From positions 62,001 to 126,000 of the forward strand of contig JFHB01000017.1 of NCBI GenBank assembly GCA_000729835.1: a stretch of 64,000 bases of DNA, in the 5' to 3' direction. Below are positions 34,149 through 44,566 of this stretch, one piece after another. The position numbers and the translations under genes are program-made. The notes below the pieces were generated by a model. The model made no database searches. It saw only the letters and a program-made list of their open reading frames with translations, and was not told the origin of the DNA. The stretch is from Atkinsonella hypoxylon (lineage: Eukaryota > Ascomycota > Sordariomycetes > Hypocreales > Clavicipitaceae). How positions within the stretch are numbered: the first letter of the stretch is position 1; every line of letters begins with the position of its first letter.

Positions 34149-35849
34149 TGTGAAAGAAGCTGCGAAGGGTCTGTCTGATGGAATGTGGGGGGGGAAAGGA
34201 AGAAAGCAAAGGTCTCTGAACGGCGCTGGTATAGGGGCCGTAAAGTGACGATTGTATATCGAGAAAGCTGATCAGAAACGGTATATTAGTGCTTGGGAAG
34301 ACGCCGTTGCTATCGTAGCTAAGGGCCAAGTTCGTACTTTAGATAGATAGCCTTGTTGCTCTTCAAGAGTAAGACGAGCGGTGACGAAAGAATCCTTAAG
34401 ATTTGACTACATTCACATTCACGGGCTGCATCGCGACCTTATATCCAGCCAGCAAACCAAAGAAATCAAGCTCAAGCATGCAACCCCTCATGTGACAAGC
34501 GGCGCTCTGGAAACATGTTCGCGGATTCGGCATGGTCGTTGCACAGCCGACATGACCGGAAGTGAGGCTAGCTTGCAGAAAGCCTTGACCCAAGGCGGAC
34601 AAGTGGAATGAATGGATGGATCATGGAAGCTTTGAGGTTTAGTTTCTGGAAGCGAGCCTGCTGCCTGCTGCCTGCTGCCTGCTGCCTGCTGCCTGCTGCC
34701 TGCCCCGCGCCAAGCCCCACCAGCTTAGGTCACGGGTGGTCACGTGTCCACAAGTGGCTGGTGGAAGCAAGAAAATAGTGGGTACTACTACCTGCATGTC
34801 GTTTGAACCTTCCGCTTGTCTCAGGTCTCAAACTTGTGCACGCACAACCACGTTTCCTCCAGGCATGTTTGGAACCGAACAAACAGTCGAGACTGAGTTA
34901 CCCTTGATGGGAGATTGATATTTTGTCAATGACCTGGCCAATCTCTTTCAGACCATCATTTTCTCTTCTCGTGGCGGGTGGGTTGTACATATACACCCTC
35001 TAATTCGCATGCTATGCTCTTGATTGAAAATTCACTTCGGTCTACTGTAAGCTAATTCAATCAATAGAATACCACGTCATTCCTCAGCATGGGCGAAATC
35101 AAATACACTGCCTATCAAGAATGTTCAGCCCCGGCACTTTCATGTCAAGTTCAATGGACTAGTGCTGGAAAGTTCTACTACTTCCTAGTCAGCCTCATAC
35201 CTGATGACCAGTTGCAGCACCAATGATCGACCATTCTCCCAGTGCGCAGCCAATTGTTGGAGCACGTTGACCTTGAGACAGTTCAGCTTACAGCCACCAA
35301 GACAAATGTCTGCCGCTAGGGCTCAGCCAGGCTGCTCCGCCTCCCATCATCATCAACCCCCACATAACCACCACCACTAACCTTGCCTTCAGCAGCTCAG
35401 CAGTGTCTGATGTGGTTGTGCTAGTCTTCTCCCTGCAATATTCGTCTTGTCGCCACCTCACTTCCTTCTTTCGAGATGACTTGTTCGATTTGGCCGTGAA
35501 TTGCCTTGGCTGCCGTAACGAGCCTCATCTTGCCTGATCTGAAGTCTTTGTTCGTAAGCCCAGCGACATAACTGAGAACTAATTCCAAGGCTGTTCGTGG
35601 ACCACTTCAACCGAGTCTCGTTTTGACAAGGCCTATTCTATAAACGCTGAATTCGTTGCTCAAGCCGAGGTTGGTTTGTTCTTTTTAGTGGACACGCAGC
35701 GGCGGATCTTGTTTTGTGTAACCGGCGCCCATGTCAGGTCTTATTCCGGTTTGAGCCTTACTCCTCGGCCAATATTCTTTTAACTTAACGGTTCTGCCCC
35801 TTACACATAAATATTTCTCTGCATGTGCTACGCAGAAGATTAGGCGAAA
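34149..35849. other. gene-free region
   Basis: Promoter of the flotillin gene and of the gene at 35850, transcribed divergently. It contains a 7-bp tandem repeat at 34656. CT-rich and C-rich stretches occur near 35330-35480. No coding pattern was found. Confidence 0.55.
34656..34701 (+). repeat. 7-bp tandem repeat (GCCTGCT)n
   Basis: Six exact copies of GCCTGCT plus a partial seventh, in the flotillin upstream region. Confidence 0.93.
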
Positions 35850-36755
35850 ATGGACCCGACATCAAAAGCTCAGTACAACGAAGAACTACCGCCACCATAC
35901 ACGTCGGCTCCAGGTGCTTCAGAGAGTGCAGCATCATCGGCATATGTACGTATTGCACGAGACGCTTCATCTTCAGAACCAACTTCATCGCTCTTCTCTG
36001 CGCAACTCTCTGGTTTGCGCGGGAGAATCCTAGAGGGACAGGCGGCAAGGTCATCATCGCGAGATCAACAGGACTACGAAACACTGTCACTTTTGGTCCC
36101 CCACGTTGAAGAATTATTCGATCTCATTGCGAGCATCAATCCCCCGCCCGACCTCGTGGAAGCGACCTTCGTTCCGGACGAAGCTATCGACAAGAGTTGG
36201 AGGCATAGTGACACGGAGAGGAAAAGGAGCGGGCATGTTGTGAGATTGGTTAGGGTGAAAAGACACACTAAGATAGATAGGGACGAAAAAAGGGCTCCTG
36301 TCACTTGCGGCTCATCTGGATCGTCTGGTAAGGATGACAATGAATTTGACGGATTGGGACTACGAAAGGACGCCGGGGCAAGCGACGAACTCAACTCGGA
36401 CGCTGAGTCTTGGTGGATAGACGAAGGCATGGCGCACCGTTTGGCCAGGCATCTGCAGCCAAATCGTGCAGCAGCATCTGCTGATAGGCAAACAGTAAAA
36501 GCCCAGGCGGAATGGAACAAGGAAGCTAAGGCTGGTCGGTGGTCTCTTTTCAAAAAAGACGGCCCTTCTGCCAGAGCGCCGGCACCAAATCCGCCATCTC
36601 AGACAGCGGCACGGTCACAAACTACGTCAGACGATGTTAGCATCACTGTCGACGCAGAGGAAACTACATTCCGACGGGAAAATGAGTTGGGCATCTGGGA
36701 GAGCAAGACCGGATGGGGCCTGGTGGTGAGGGTGAGGGTGAGGATTCGAACGTAA
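35850..36755 (+). CDS. conserved hypothetical fungal protein with PPPY motif
   Basis: Single exon, 301 residues, start in good context (AAAATGGAC). The N-terminus carries LPPPYTS, a PY motif of the kind bound by WW domains of Rsp5-type ubiquitin ligases. A conserved-looking segment follows (LLVPHVEELFDLIASINPPP, then LVEATFVPDEAID). Later come SWWIDEGMAHRLARHLQP and a C-terminal GIWESKTGWGLVVRVRVRIRT. The last part is encoded by a short GTGAGG repeat. No signal peptide or transmembrane segment is apparent. I recognise it as a family conserved in filamentous ascomycetes without known function; a role in ubiquitin-linked trafficking would be speculation from the PY motif alone. Confidence 0.8.
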   Translation: MDPTSKAQYNEELPPPYTSAPGASESAASSAYVRIARDASSSEPTSSLFSAQLSGLRGRILEGQAARSSSRDQQDYETLSLLVPHVEELFDLIASINPPPDLVEATFVPDEAIDKSWRHSDTERKRSGHVVRLVRVKRHTKIDRDEKRAPVTCGSSGSSGKDDNEFDGLGLRKDAGASDELNSDAESWWIDEGMAHRLARHLQPNRAAASADRQTVKAQAEWNKEAKAGRWSLFKKDGPSARAPAPNPPSQTAARSQTTSDDVSITVDAEETTFRRENELGIWESKTGWGLVVRVRVRIRT

Positions 36756-37086
36756 AGACTTCATATTTCTTCTACATTTATGAGAGCAGTCAAGAACGTT
36801 TGAGGTAGTATGCGAGAAAATGCGGACCAATAATTTTCTGTGTCGACATCCTCCCGTCACCCACAACGCACCACGTCGGGTCCATCACAGACCGCGCACT
36901 CATCTCCAGCATGGTATTAATATGATCCGAGTAAAATGGTGTATTAAGTGCGATGTCTTGTATAGATTCTTAGCGCGCCCCGGAGGTTAATGTGTCGAGT
37001 TCGACAGCTGGTCGTGGATGACCAAGCTCGATGGCCATGTTGACTAGACGTGCCCAAATCAGTCACTACATGTACGCACTTTCTCG

Positions 37087-38311
37087 CTACTGTTGTTCAT
37101 CTGAAGTGGTTGGGAAGTGTAGTTTTGGCTTGTCCTCGGTGATAATAGTAGTGGTGGTAGTCCTCAAGATGCCGACATCACTTTGAAGGTCCCTTGTAGG
37201 AACATCAGACGCGCTACTAGCCAGGCTAGCCTTATGTATCTTGATATCGTGGCCGTACCTGTCTCCGTGTCCGACGACGGTAGTGACTTGGCTCTCTTGG
37301 TCGGCCTTGGCACAGTTCTTTCGGAGACCATGGCTGGTCTGGTTGGGACGATCATGATGGCTGCCATGTACGGCTTGTCTGACAATCTTGGCAATCAGAG
37401 CTGTCATGGTGAGTTCGATGAACAGTTTGACCGTGTAGACGACGGGCGCGAATTGAACATAACTGTCCTTTGGTGTCAGCAAGTCTCGGCACTCGGCCAG
37501 GCTTTGAATTTTGACAGATAGCCCAGTGTCTCTTTGCAACAGGGTGTTTTGCCAAAGGGCGGAGGTTTACCCATGTACTCACAGATATGGGTTCGACAAG
37601 CCCAGCATGCCCAATAAAGCTGCATCCATGGTTGTAGAAAGGCAGACAAGGCCAATGTTCAAGTTGAACAGTTTCCAATACTTGCCGAGGCCAAAGGCGA
37701 TTAATCTCGAGCGCACCAGGTATATGAAGACCAGGTTTAATCCCAGATCGAGAACAAGAAAAAAAGTCTTGTCGGCCTTCTCGAATATAAGGTTCAACCT
37801 CTTCGAAGCTGGCGTTGCATCGTGACGGGATGCCGCTGTCCAGATGATATACACACAGATGTTGACTGTGCCAATCACGACAAAGAGGCCGACTTTGAGC
37901 CAAAACGACTTCCTCTTGTTGACCATGATCAGGGACACTCGGTTGGCGATGATTTGAGAAAGGAGCTGGGTTTGGATAGCCCAGAGCGTGGCTTCATGCG
38001 AGGGGACGAGAATGAAGGCGTTAGAAGGGCATCTTGACGATAGGCATTGACGAGACGATGGGGTGGTCTAGGGCGAGCATACCTGAACCAAGGTAGAACG
38101 ACATGCTGCCGGGAATCTGCCCGATGTTGTGGAGAAAGGTGGTGATGGAAAAGATGAGGTTGACGATGGACTCTATCCAGATCATGTAGAGGTAGGCATT
38201 GTGGTATTTTTGAGACTGCGTGATGGTCCGAGTCTGCTGGATGACCTTGACCAGCGTGAGGGGCCACAGGCCGATGAAAATGCCAAAGATGATGCTTGCC
38301 CGATCAACCAT
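37087..38311 (-). CDS. multispanning membrane protein, fungal-specific family
   Basis: Three exons on the minus strand: 38083-38311, 37583-37991 and 37087-37462; introns of 91 and 120 bp; 337 residues. Predicted helices include IIFGIFIGLWPLTLVKVI, YLYMIWIESIVNLIFSI, VGLFVVIGTVNICVYIIW, FFLVLDLGLNLVFIYLV and FNLNIGLVCLSTTMDAALL, about seven in all. The splice acceptor at 37462 was chosen because only it gives NPYLYVQFAPVVYTVKL in frame. A hydrophilic C-terminal tail (Ser/Thr and Asp-rich) should be cytoplasmic if the topology is rhodopsin-like. Many fungal genomes carry such proteins annotated only as integral membrane protein; a receptor role is possible but not shown. Confidence 0.8.
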
Positions 38312-39583
38312 GTTCGGTGATGGATTGAAAAGCGGTCAGGCGACTTGTTTCCTCAGCGGATATGGTTTGAAACCCCCTCTTCCCGTGACAAGACAGGACG
38401 AGAAGCGATGCGGAAATCTGAAAATTGTCGTCAGCTCCTTGCGACGTAATGCTGCCAGTATCGGAATATTTGTGCAGTCGTCACTATTTACCACTCGATG
38501 ATGTAACTGCAAGTGAGCGCAACGATACGAGGGGGAAGAAGAAAAGTGCAGCAGTTTCCAGTCCACTCTAAAGATGACATTTCCGTCGCAGCGGGTCAGT
38601 GCAGCCCAGTCTAATTTATCCATGCCAGTTGGTAGCCACAGAGTGCATAAAAAGAAAAAAAAAAGAAAAGAAAAGTCCGAATATCCGTGACGAATCCATG
38701 CGTCCGATCCTCCTTGGTACTTTCAGTCTGTTGGTTATGAGAGTGGAGAGAGGTCGTGAAACCGGCACAACGGTCTTCCTAGCTGGGCACGAGCCCCCCC
38801 CCTCCCCCCCCACATATGGATAGATAAATAAGCAGGGGTTCCCGGTTTTATCAAGAATGCCTGGACGTGGACCCGCGGGGCTCGCCGGTGTGCAATTGAA
38901 CAGCAACCTGGCCCGATTGTTGGTTTCTTGGTCCAACACTCCGTTCACAGCTTAGTTCTTCTAGCTCGCCAACAGTCCACGAAAGCAAAGCCGATTGGTT
39001 GACTGCTGAAGAATTGCAAGACGGGCGAAGAACGAGATTCAGCCGTTAATCGAGGCGATTCTCAGCTTGATGTATCAGTAATGGGCGACGGTTGTCATAT
39101 TCTATGGCTCTCTTAAGGCTTGTCTGAGGTCGTGGCTTGCCGTGTCCGTATTTTGCTCCTTCCTCCTTTGTCCTTTGCTCTATCCCAACGCGGTATCTTT
39201 GACCCACAATCCGTTGCTCGGCCGTGGCTGCGTGGGCGGCCAAGCTTTCGGGTGCACACAAAGGAGCAAGGGCAAGTAAAATAAAGTAGCCAATCAAGAT
39301 CAAGGCCCAAATCTATCCTGCTCCTTCGAGCACCCGTCGGTTACTGTGAGGACTGGAACCCGAACCCGAACCCGAACCTAACCATTATCGCTCGCCAGCA
39401 CCGTCATTTTACGAGAACCGACTGGACGAGTACAACGAGCAGGGAACAAATAAAGGCATCACTCGGCCTGCCTGGGTTCTGTTAGGTCGCTTGAGATAGC
39501 ATCGCAGTGCGATGAGATCGAAGAGACGGTCAGAGTGTCTTTGCGGGTCGATGTGCAGAAGACAGAAGACGACCCCAGGCACA
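38312..39583. other. gene-free region
   Basis: A-rich tract at 38648-38672, poly-C at 38788-38810, and a hexameric CCCGAA repeat at 39358-39378. No supported gene. Confidence 0.55.
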
Positions 39584-40280
39584 TTAGCAGAAATTGGCGT
39601 CAAATCGCTTAAAGGTGTAGCCGATAAAAGGCAAGCTCATTTCTAGCGAGTCCTCCGTGGCATTAACACCGTTCATGGCCTGCTGTGCCGTTTGAGCCTT
39701 GAGTCGGCTAGCATTGTCGATCTGGTCTATGTCATCAGTCGGGAAATAAGTGGTGTCAACATTAGAAGTCAAGCGTGGTTCAAAGGGCGCCCTGATTTGG
39801 CGCAGACTGTCAAACTCCATGCCTCGGAAAAAAGGGTGTAGACTTGACCGCTAGCCTTCTTCTTTACGAGTTTCACTTGGCCGAAGGCACCCTTGCCGAT
39901 GATCTTAATAGTCTGATAATTCTCAGGTCTGTCTTTGGTTCGCAGGAACGGCAGATATTGCCCTTCTTTTCGACCAGAGCTAGACCAGATCAGATGCTGT
40001 TCTTGTCGGCTAATGTTTAGCTTCTGAAGCTGTCTGTCAGTCTCCATTTGTCTAAGTAGCACCGATCAGTACGTTGCTATAGTGAAAATATCAGGGATAT
40101 GCAGCTTTGAATAGTAAGACCTCGTACCTCTCTCTGACCTCTTTCTCGAGCGCGCTTGACGCTGTCCTTGAAGAAATCTGAAGCTTGTTTTCGCGCATGT
40201 TTTCCTGGTTGTTGTGAGCATTTCGGCCATATTTGTCCGGATTGCGCTCAGGGGCTTGAGCAAAAATGCCCTGACTGGCT
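39584..40280 (-). pseudogene. cot-1: COT1/Cbk1 (NDR) kinase relic lacking the catalytic core
   Basis: Three parts of an NDR-family kinase can be read on the minus strand. The regulatory N-terminus appears as PERNPDKYG and, after a frame change, ASDFFKDSVKRARERGQR. The start of the kinase domain follows (GRKEGQYLPFLRTKDRPENY, then IKIIGKGAFGQVKLVKKKASGQVY). Then the sequence jumps straight to the extreme C-terminus (HPFFRGMEFDSLRQIRAPFEP and the hydrophobic motif MSLPFIGYTFKRFD). The VAIK lysine, HRD loop, DFG and activation segment, some 300 residues, are missing, and the junction shifts frame. An intron-like stretch (GTACGAGG to TACTTAG) remains between the first and second parts, so this is a DNA-level duplicate, not a processed copy. 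Confidence 0.88.
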
Positions 40281-40725
40281 GCAGTACATGTATGTTCTCG
40301 AGATGCAGGCGCATCGGCCCGTGCATTAGGAGGATTCCGAGACTTGTTGTCCTTTTTTTTTTCGTTTGGCTCGACGTGAAAATGCGATAGGGAGAGGGCC
40401 GAGAAGATTGTGAACACGGTTGGTACAAAAGGGCGAGGCTGTGAAAGGAGGCAACTTAGGTACCTAGGTGTGTAAGACCCTGATAATCATCTCGCAGCTG
40501 GCGCCGCCACTTGCAGACTGGAGTGTGCAGGGTGCATAACTCGTTATAAAATGGGCGCTAGACCCAAATAGGATAATAGCTGTCAGCACAAAGCTGGTCA
40601 TGTCACGGTCCTTTGTCCTCCATAAGAGCGAGCGTATCACTCACTCCTGTATCACTCCAGCTTGGTGCAAATTGCCTCCAAGACAACAACTTACCAGCGC
40701 AGCATACCCGCATACAAAACGCGCC

Positions 40726-41226
40726 ATGTCTCCGTCACAAACCCGCGGCCCACGAATGTCCGCTTCGGCTACTGATACTATCCCGTCCATCTATCGGCTC
40801 CTCATAACCACCATCGAGCCACTCCTGGCCGTTGGCGGAGCCGTGCTGGTTTTGACCTCCCCGCAGACCTACTTAGCCTCGATGACCCGAGGTGCTGCCC
40901 CCTTCACGCCCGATTCGGCCTTTTTGTACACCGGCCTGGGAGGCAGCTGGCTTTATTTCGCATTCGTCGAGGGCATCGTGCTGCGGTACTTCGATGACCC
41001 CGGTCTGTGGCGTGTCTTGTGCGCGGGCATGCTGCTGAGCGATATCCCGTTCTGTCATTCTGTCGCAGAAGCGGTTGGCGGTTGGGGTGCTTGGCTCGAG
41101 GTCAGCAACTGGACAATGGAGGACTATGTCGCCTTTTGGACCACGGCCCCGATGGTCCTTGCCAGGATTCTGATTGTTCTTGGTATCGGACTGAAGACCG
41201 GGCCCGGTCGCGTTAAAAGGCAATAA
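40726..41226 (+). CDS. small membrane protein, DUF7704-like
   Basis: Single exon, 166 residues from ATG 40726; an upstream in-frame ATG at 40600 would add 42 residues with non-coding look. Four predicted transmembrane helices: IEPLLAVGGAVLVLTSP, FLYTGLGGSWLYFAFVEGIV, LWRVLCAGMLLSDIPF and MVLARILIVLGIGL. The pattern YRLLITTIEPLLA, then GGSWLYFAF and WTMEDYVAFWTT, fits the fungal DUF7704 family of small integral membrane proteins. Function unknown. It ends in a basic tail GPGRVKRQ. Confidence 0.75.
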   Translation: MSPSQTRGPRMSASATDTIPSIYRLLITTIEPLLAVGGAVLVLTSPQTYLASMTRGAAPFTPDSAFLYTGLGGSWLYFAFVEGIVLRYFDDPGLWRVLCAGMLLSDIPFCHSVAEAVGGWGAWLEVSNWTMEDYVAFWTTAPMVLARILIVLGIGLKTGPGRVKRQ

Positions 41227-41506
41227 ATGAGCAGCGCGTTGTTCGGTCAATTTGGACTCAACGTGCAAGAGGCGCTCACTTGCTTGGTCGTAGCCGATTA
41301 TCACACTGAGGAATGCTTATTTTTATTACGTGCTAACTGTGGTGCTACCGATCTAGAGTAGATGGTGACTGTTCTGAACGACTGACAATGGTGTTTTCTC
41401 AGAATCAAACTCGGCGTGACTGTTCGTTGTTGACTTGACACATGCTTACTTGCTCAGAGTCCGACTCCTTTGACAATGTCGCTGCCGGCACCAATAGCAC
41501 TGCCAG

Positions 41507-42203
41507 TCAAGCCAGTAGCACCGTTGGCAGCCTTTGCAGTGCCGTCCTTGACTCCTCGTCCAGACCCTGTGTGCCTTGGACGACATCGTCAGCGCCGCCC
41601 AGAACACCATCAGTCGCACCAGCCACACCGTTGGTGATGTTGCCGGGGGCGCTGCCAGCAGCTCCCAGGGCACCGTTCACGGCACCGGTAGCAGCGTTAG
41701 CAGCGTCCTGGGCGGTCCCCTTAGCGCTGTTGACAGCACCATTCACTGCCCCAGTGGCCGCGTTGGCAGCCTTCTCGGTGGTCCCCTTGGCAGCAGCAGC
41801 TCCGACGGCAGAATTCACAGCACTGGCCGCTGTGCTAACAGCGTCTCCAGCGTCTCCAGCAGCGCTCTTAGCGCCCTTGACAGCACCGGAAATGGAGTCT
41901 ACCGCGTCGGTCGCCGCACCCTGGACACCCTTGACTAAATCCCCAGCGGCCCCTTTGGCGCCGTTCGGAAGATCCACGCCGACTTCAAGCTTGCCGTCGC
42001 CGACGATCCTTACAGACGACTTAACCGATGCGCCCTGGCTGTCTCTCATTTTTTTTTTTTGCAAAGACCCTGCATCAGCTTATCTTATCAAAACGGGGAT
42101 TTCTCCGTTCTTCGCTCACCGTAGTTATCCCGTTCGTGCCTGCTGGTGCAGCTATAGTGGCGCTGGCAAAGAGGGAGAGAAGGGCAATGCGAACTGACTT
42201 CAT
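41507..42203 (-). CDS. secreted Ala/Gly-rich repeat protein
   Basis: Two exons, 42120-42203 and 41507-42034, with an 85-bp intron carrying a T-run. Exon 1 encodes a signal peptide, MKSVRIALLSLFASATIAAPAG. The rest is low-complexity: repeats such as AANAATGAVNGA, KGAKSAAGDAGDAV and NSAKGTAQDAANAA, resembling LEA-like amphipathic repeats or fungal cell-wall proteins. The C-terminus is uncertain: after GTQGLDEES the annotated frame ends in an unrelated tail, while the next frame continues the same Ala/Gly composition (AKAANGATGLTG, AGSDIVKGVG) to a stop at 41454. This suggests one missing base near 41555 or an unrecognised intron. Function unknown; stress protection or a cell-wall role is only a guess. 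Confidence 0.7.
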
Positions 42204-43096
42204 CTTGGCGGTTCTAAATATCAATAAAGAACTAAATAATTGGGCGTTTCCGGGGAAATTGTTTTTAAGAGTTTTTATATGTAGATTACGGGACGCAAGA
42301 TGCACGGATAGAGAGAGGAACATGCGAATGGCACAACGCCTTGCAGCACAATTTATACAATTTCAGCTTCAGGTACGCCTTTCGAAAAACCCAACTCTAT
42401 TCGACTGCCTCCAACTACCAAAGAAACAAGTCGTCGAGTGAGTCCCGTAGTTGCGGAGCGGTAGAATGTGACAACAGCCGGAATGGGGCTGTGACGTTTT
42501 CGATCGGAACCCGCTAGGTCTCATCGTGACAGACAGGGGTCATGAGCAAGGGGTGCTGGCCAATGAGGACTGGGCTGGATGAGAGCATTTTTATCTGATG
42601 TGGCGACGTCATTATGACGAAGTTATTGGCAAACTCGTGATATACAACATGGTGTAGGTGTACATTGACCGCCGGGGGCTGTTGTGCAGGTGCTAACGTA
42701 CCTAGTATGTATCCAACGATTTAGGGTTTCCAAGTGCCGGTGGCCTTAGCATTGTCTAAGGGATCGGGAGGCGCATTATCCGTACCTCCTATTTACCTAC
42801 CTGGGGTAGGGATTTAGGTTCAGGAAGGAGAATTCACTTCAGATGAGGCACGACCTCCCAGTGATACGTTCATTGGGGTTTACTCCATCTATCCCAACCG
42901 GAATGGCAGCAGCTCACCCAACCCGAGAGTGTGGATCTCCGGGGCGTAAAGCTGCTCTTCTGATTGGCCTACTCCGCTCCAGCTATTCAAAATTGAGATA
43001 GCGCTTATTAAACGCGTGAACAATGGATGCACATTCCTAGGTCGTTAACCTCCCACCCCCTTCCTTCAACTTTCAATCTTTGCCACCCGTGCAAGC
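42204..43096. other. gene-free divergent promoter region
   Basis: Lies between two divergently transcribed genes. It contains ACCTACCTGGGGTAGG near 42795 and ACGTACCTAG near 42698, with no coding pattern. Confidence 0.55.
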
Positions 43097-44322
43097 ATGC
43101 CTGGAATCCGCGTCGGAACCGCCTCGCCGGCCAACAGTCCCACCAAAGCCGGCACCCTCCGCCAAGTCGCCGATCTCGCCCGCCAGGCCGCCGCCCGCTC
43201 GATCGACATCTTCCTGCTCCCCGAAGCTTTCATCGGAGGGTACCCGCGCGGCACGGCCTTCGGATGCGTCATCGGCGAGAGGACCAGCCGCGGCAGAGAC
43301 GAGTTCGCAGCGTACTTCGACGGCGCTGTTGATCTGGGCGACACGGTTGGTGACGGAGCGGGTGCGGGACAGAGATGGCTGAACAGAGAGCTTCCCGGGG
43401 ACGAGGCCGGGACCAGGACCAGGGGTGACGGCACGCGAGAGGAGCTGGAGCGAATCGCCAGAGAAACAAACGTCTTCATCGTGACCGGCTTGATCGAGAA
43501 GGCTGGCGGCAGTTTGTACTGCGCCGTCGTCTATGTGTGTCCCGTGGCCGGCATCATTGGGAAGCGCCGCAAGGTGATGCCGGTTGGTCAACTTATCAAC
43601 GTGCATCCTTTTTAAGTCTGGGTGTTTTTTTTTTTTTTTTTTTTTTACACTAACTAATGCTGTGCGTATAGACTGGAGCCGAGCGCCTTGTCTGGGCGCA
43701 GGGGTCGCCGTCCACATTGCGTGCCGTGTCGACGACGATCCGCGGCGCTCGCGTCAACTTGGCTGCTGCCATCTGCTGGGAGAACTACATGCCTGTCGTC
43801 CGGCAGGCGCTTTATGCGCAGAATATCAATTTGTATCTTGCGCCCACGGCCGACGGGCGCGACGCGTGGCTTAGCCTCATGCGGACTGTGGGCATCGAGG
43901 GCCGCTGCTTCGTGGTGAGCAGTAATATGGCTGTGAGGGACGCAGCGCCCGCCTTGCCGTCGAGTCCGTCGAGTCAGAAGCAAAGGAAGTCCGTGTTTGA
44001 CGAGGACGGAAATGAAATTGTCTCGTGTTGTGATGACACGAGTGACAGGCCTCGTGGTGGCCCAAAGGATGTTCAGGTGCCTTTTGAACCCAAATCTGGC
44101 GGTAGTTGGATCTCTCGCGGCGGATCATCGATTGTTGATCCGTTCGGCAATGTCATTGCTGGTCCGCAGTGGGAAGACGATAGCGGCCTGATCTATGCAG
44201 ATATTGATCTACGCGAGTGCATTAGGGGCAGGTTGGACATTGATACTGCGGGGAGCTATTCGCGCAATGACTCTTTCCACTTCAGTGTCGACGGGCTGCA
44301 GCTTGATCCGTTGCCTTACTGA
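43097..44322 (+). CDS. nitrilase (carbon-nitrogen hydrolase)
   Basis: Two exons, 43097-43582 and 43672-44322, phase 0; 378 residues. The nitrilase triad is intact: Glu43 in LLPEAFIGGYPRG, Lys159 in KRRKVMPT (across the splice) and Cys197 in CWENYMPVVR. VMP|TGAERLVW across the junction is the expected family sequence and fixes the splice. The enzyme hydrolyses nitriles to acids plus ammonia in the cytosol; natural substrates of fungal nitrilases are mostly unknown. The 89-bp intron contains a T-run of over 20 bases and a CACTAACTAAT branch site. An insert of charged and Ser-rich residues (about 247-285) is longer than usual. Confidence 0.93.
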
Positions 44323-44566
44323 GACTGTGGTTTTTTTTTTTGAGACAAGCCTCCAAAGGAGGGCTGACGTAATTATTGGAAATGGACGCTCGCATCTTGC
44401 TACATGATATACCGTTATATGTCATTACATAATTAACACAAAGCTCGCGAATGCACGCTCGACTATGCCTTTGCCCCTGGCGAACATACATCTCCACGCC
44501 GAAATGAGAGAGAAAACAAGAGCGCTGTACGAAGTTACCAAATATGGATGCAACAGCGAATATCAA

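Noticed and set aside
39358..39380. CCCGAA repeat followed by CCTAACC, telomere-like at first sight
   Set aside because: The unit is not TTAGGG/CCCTAA, and the repeat is only a few units long inside a gene region.
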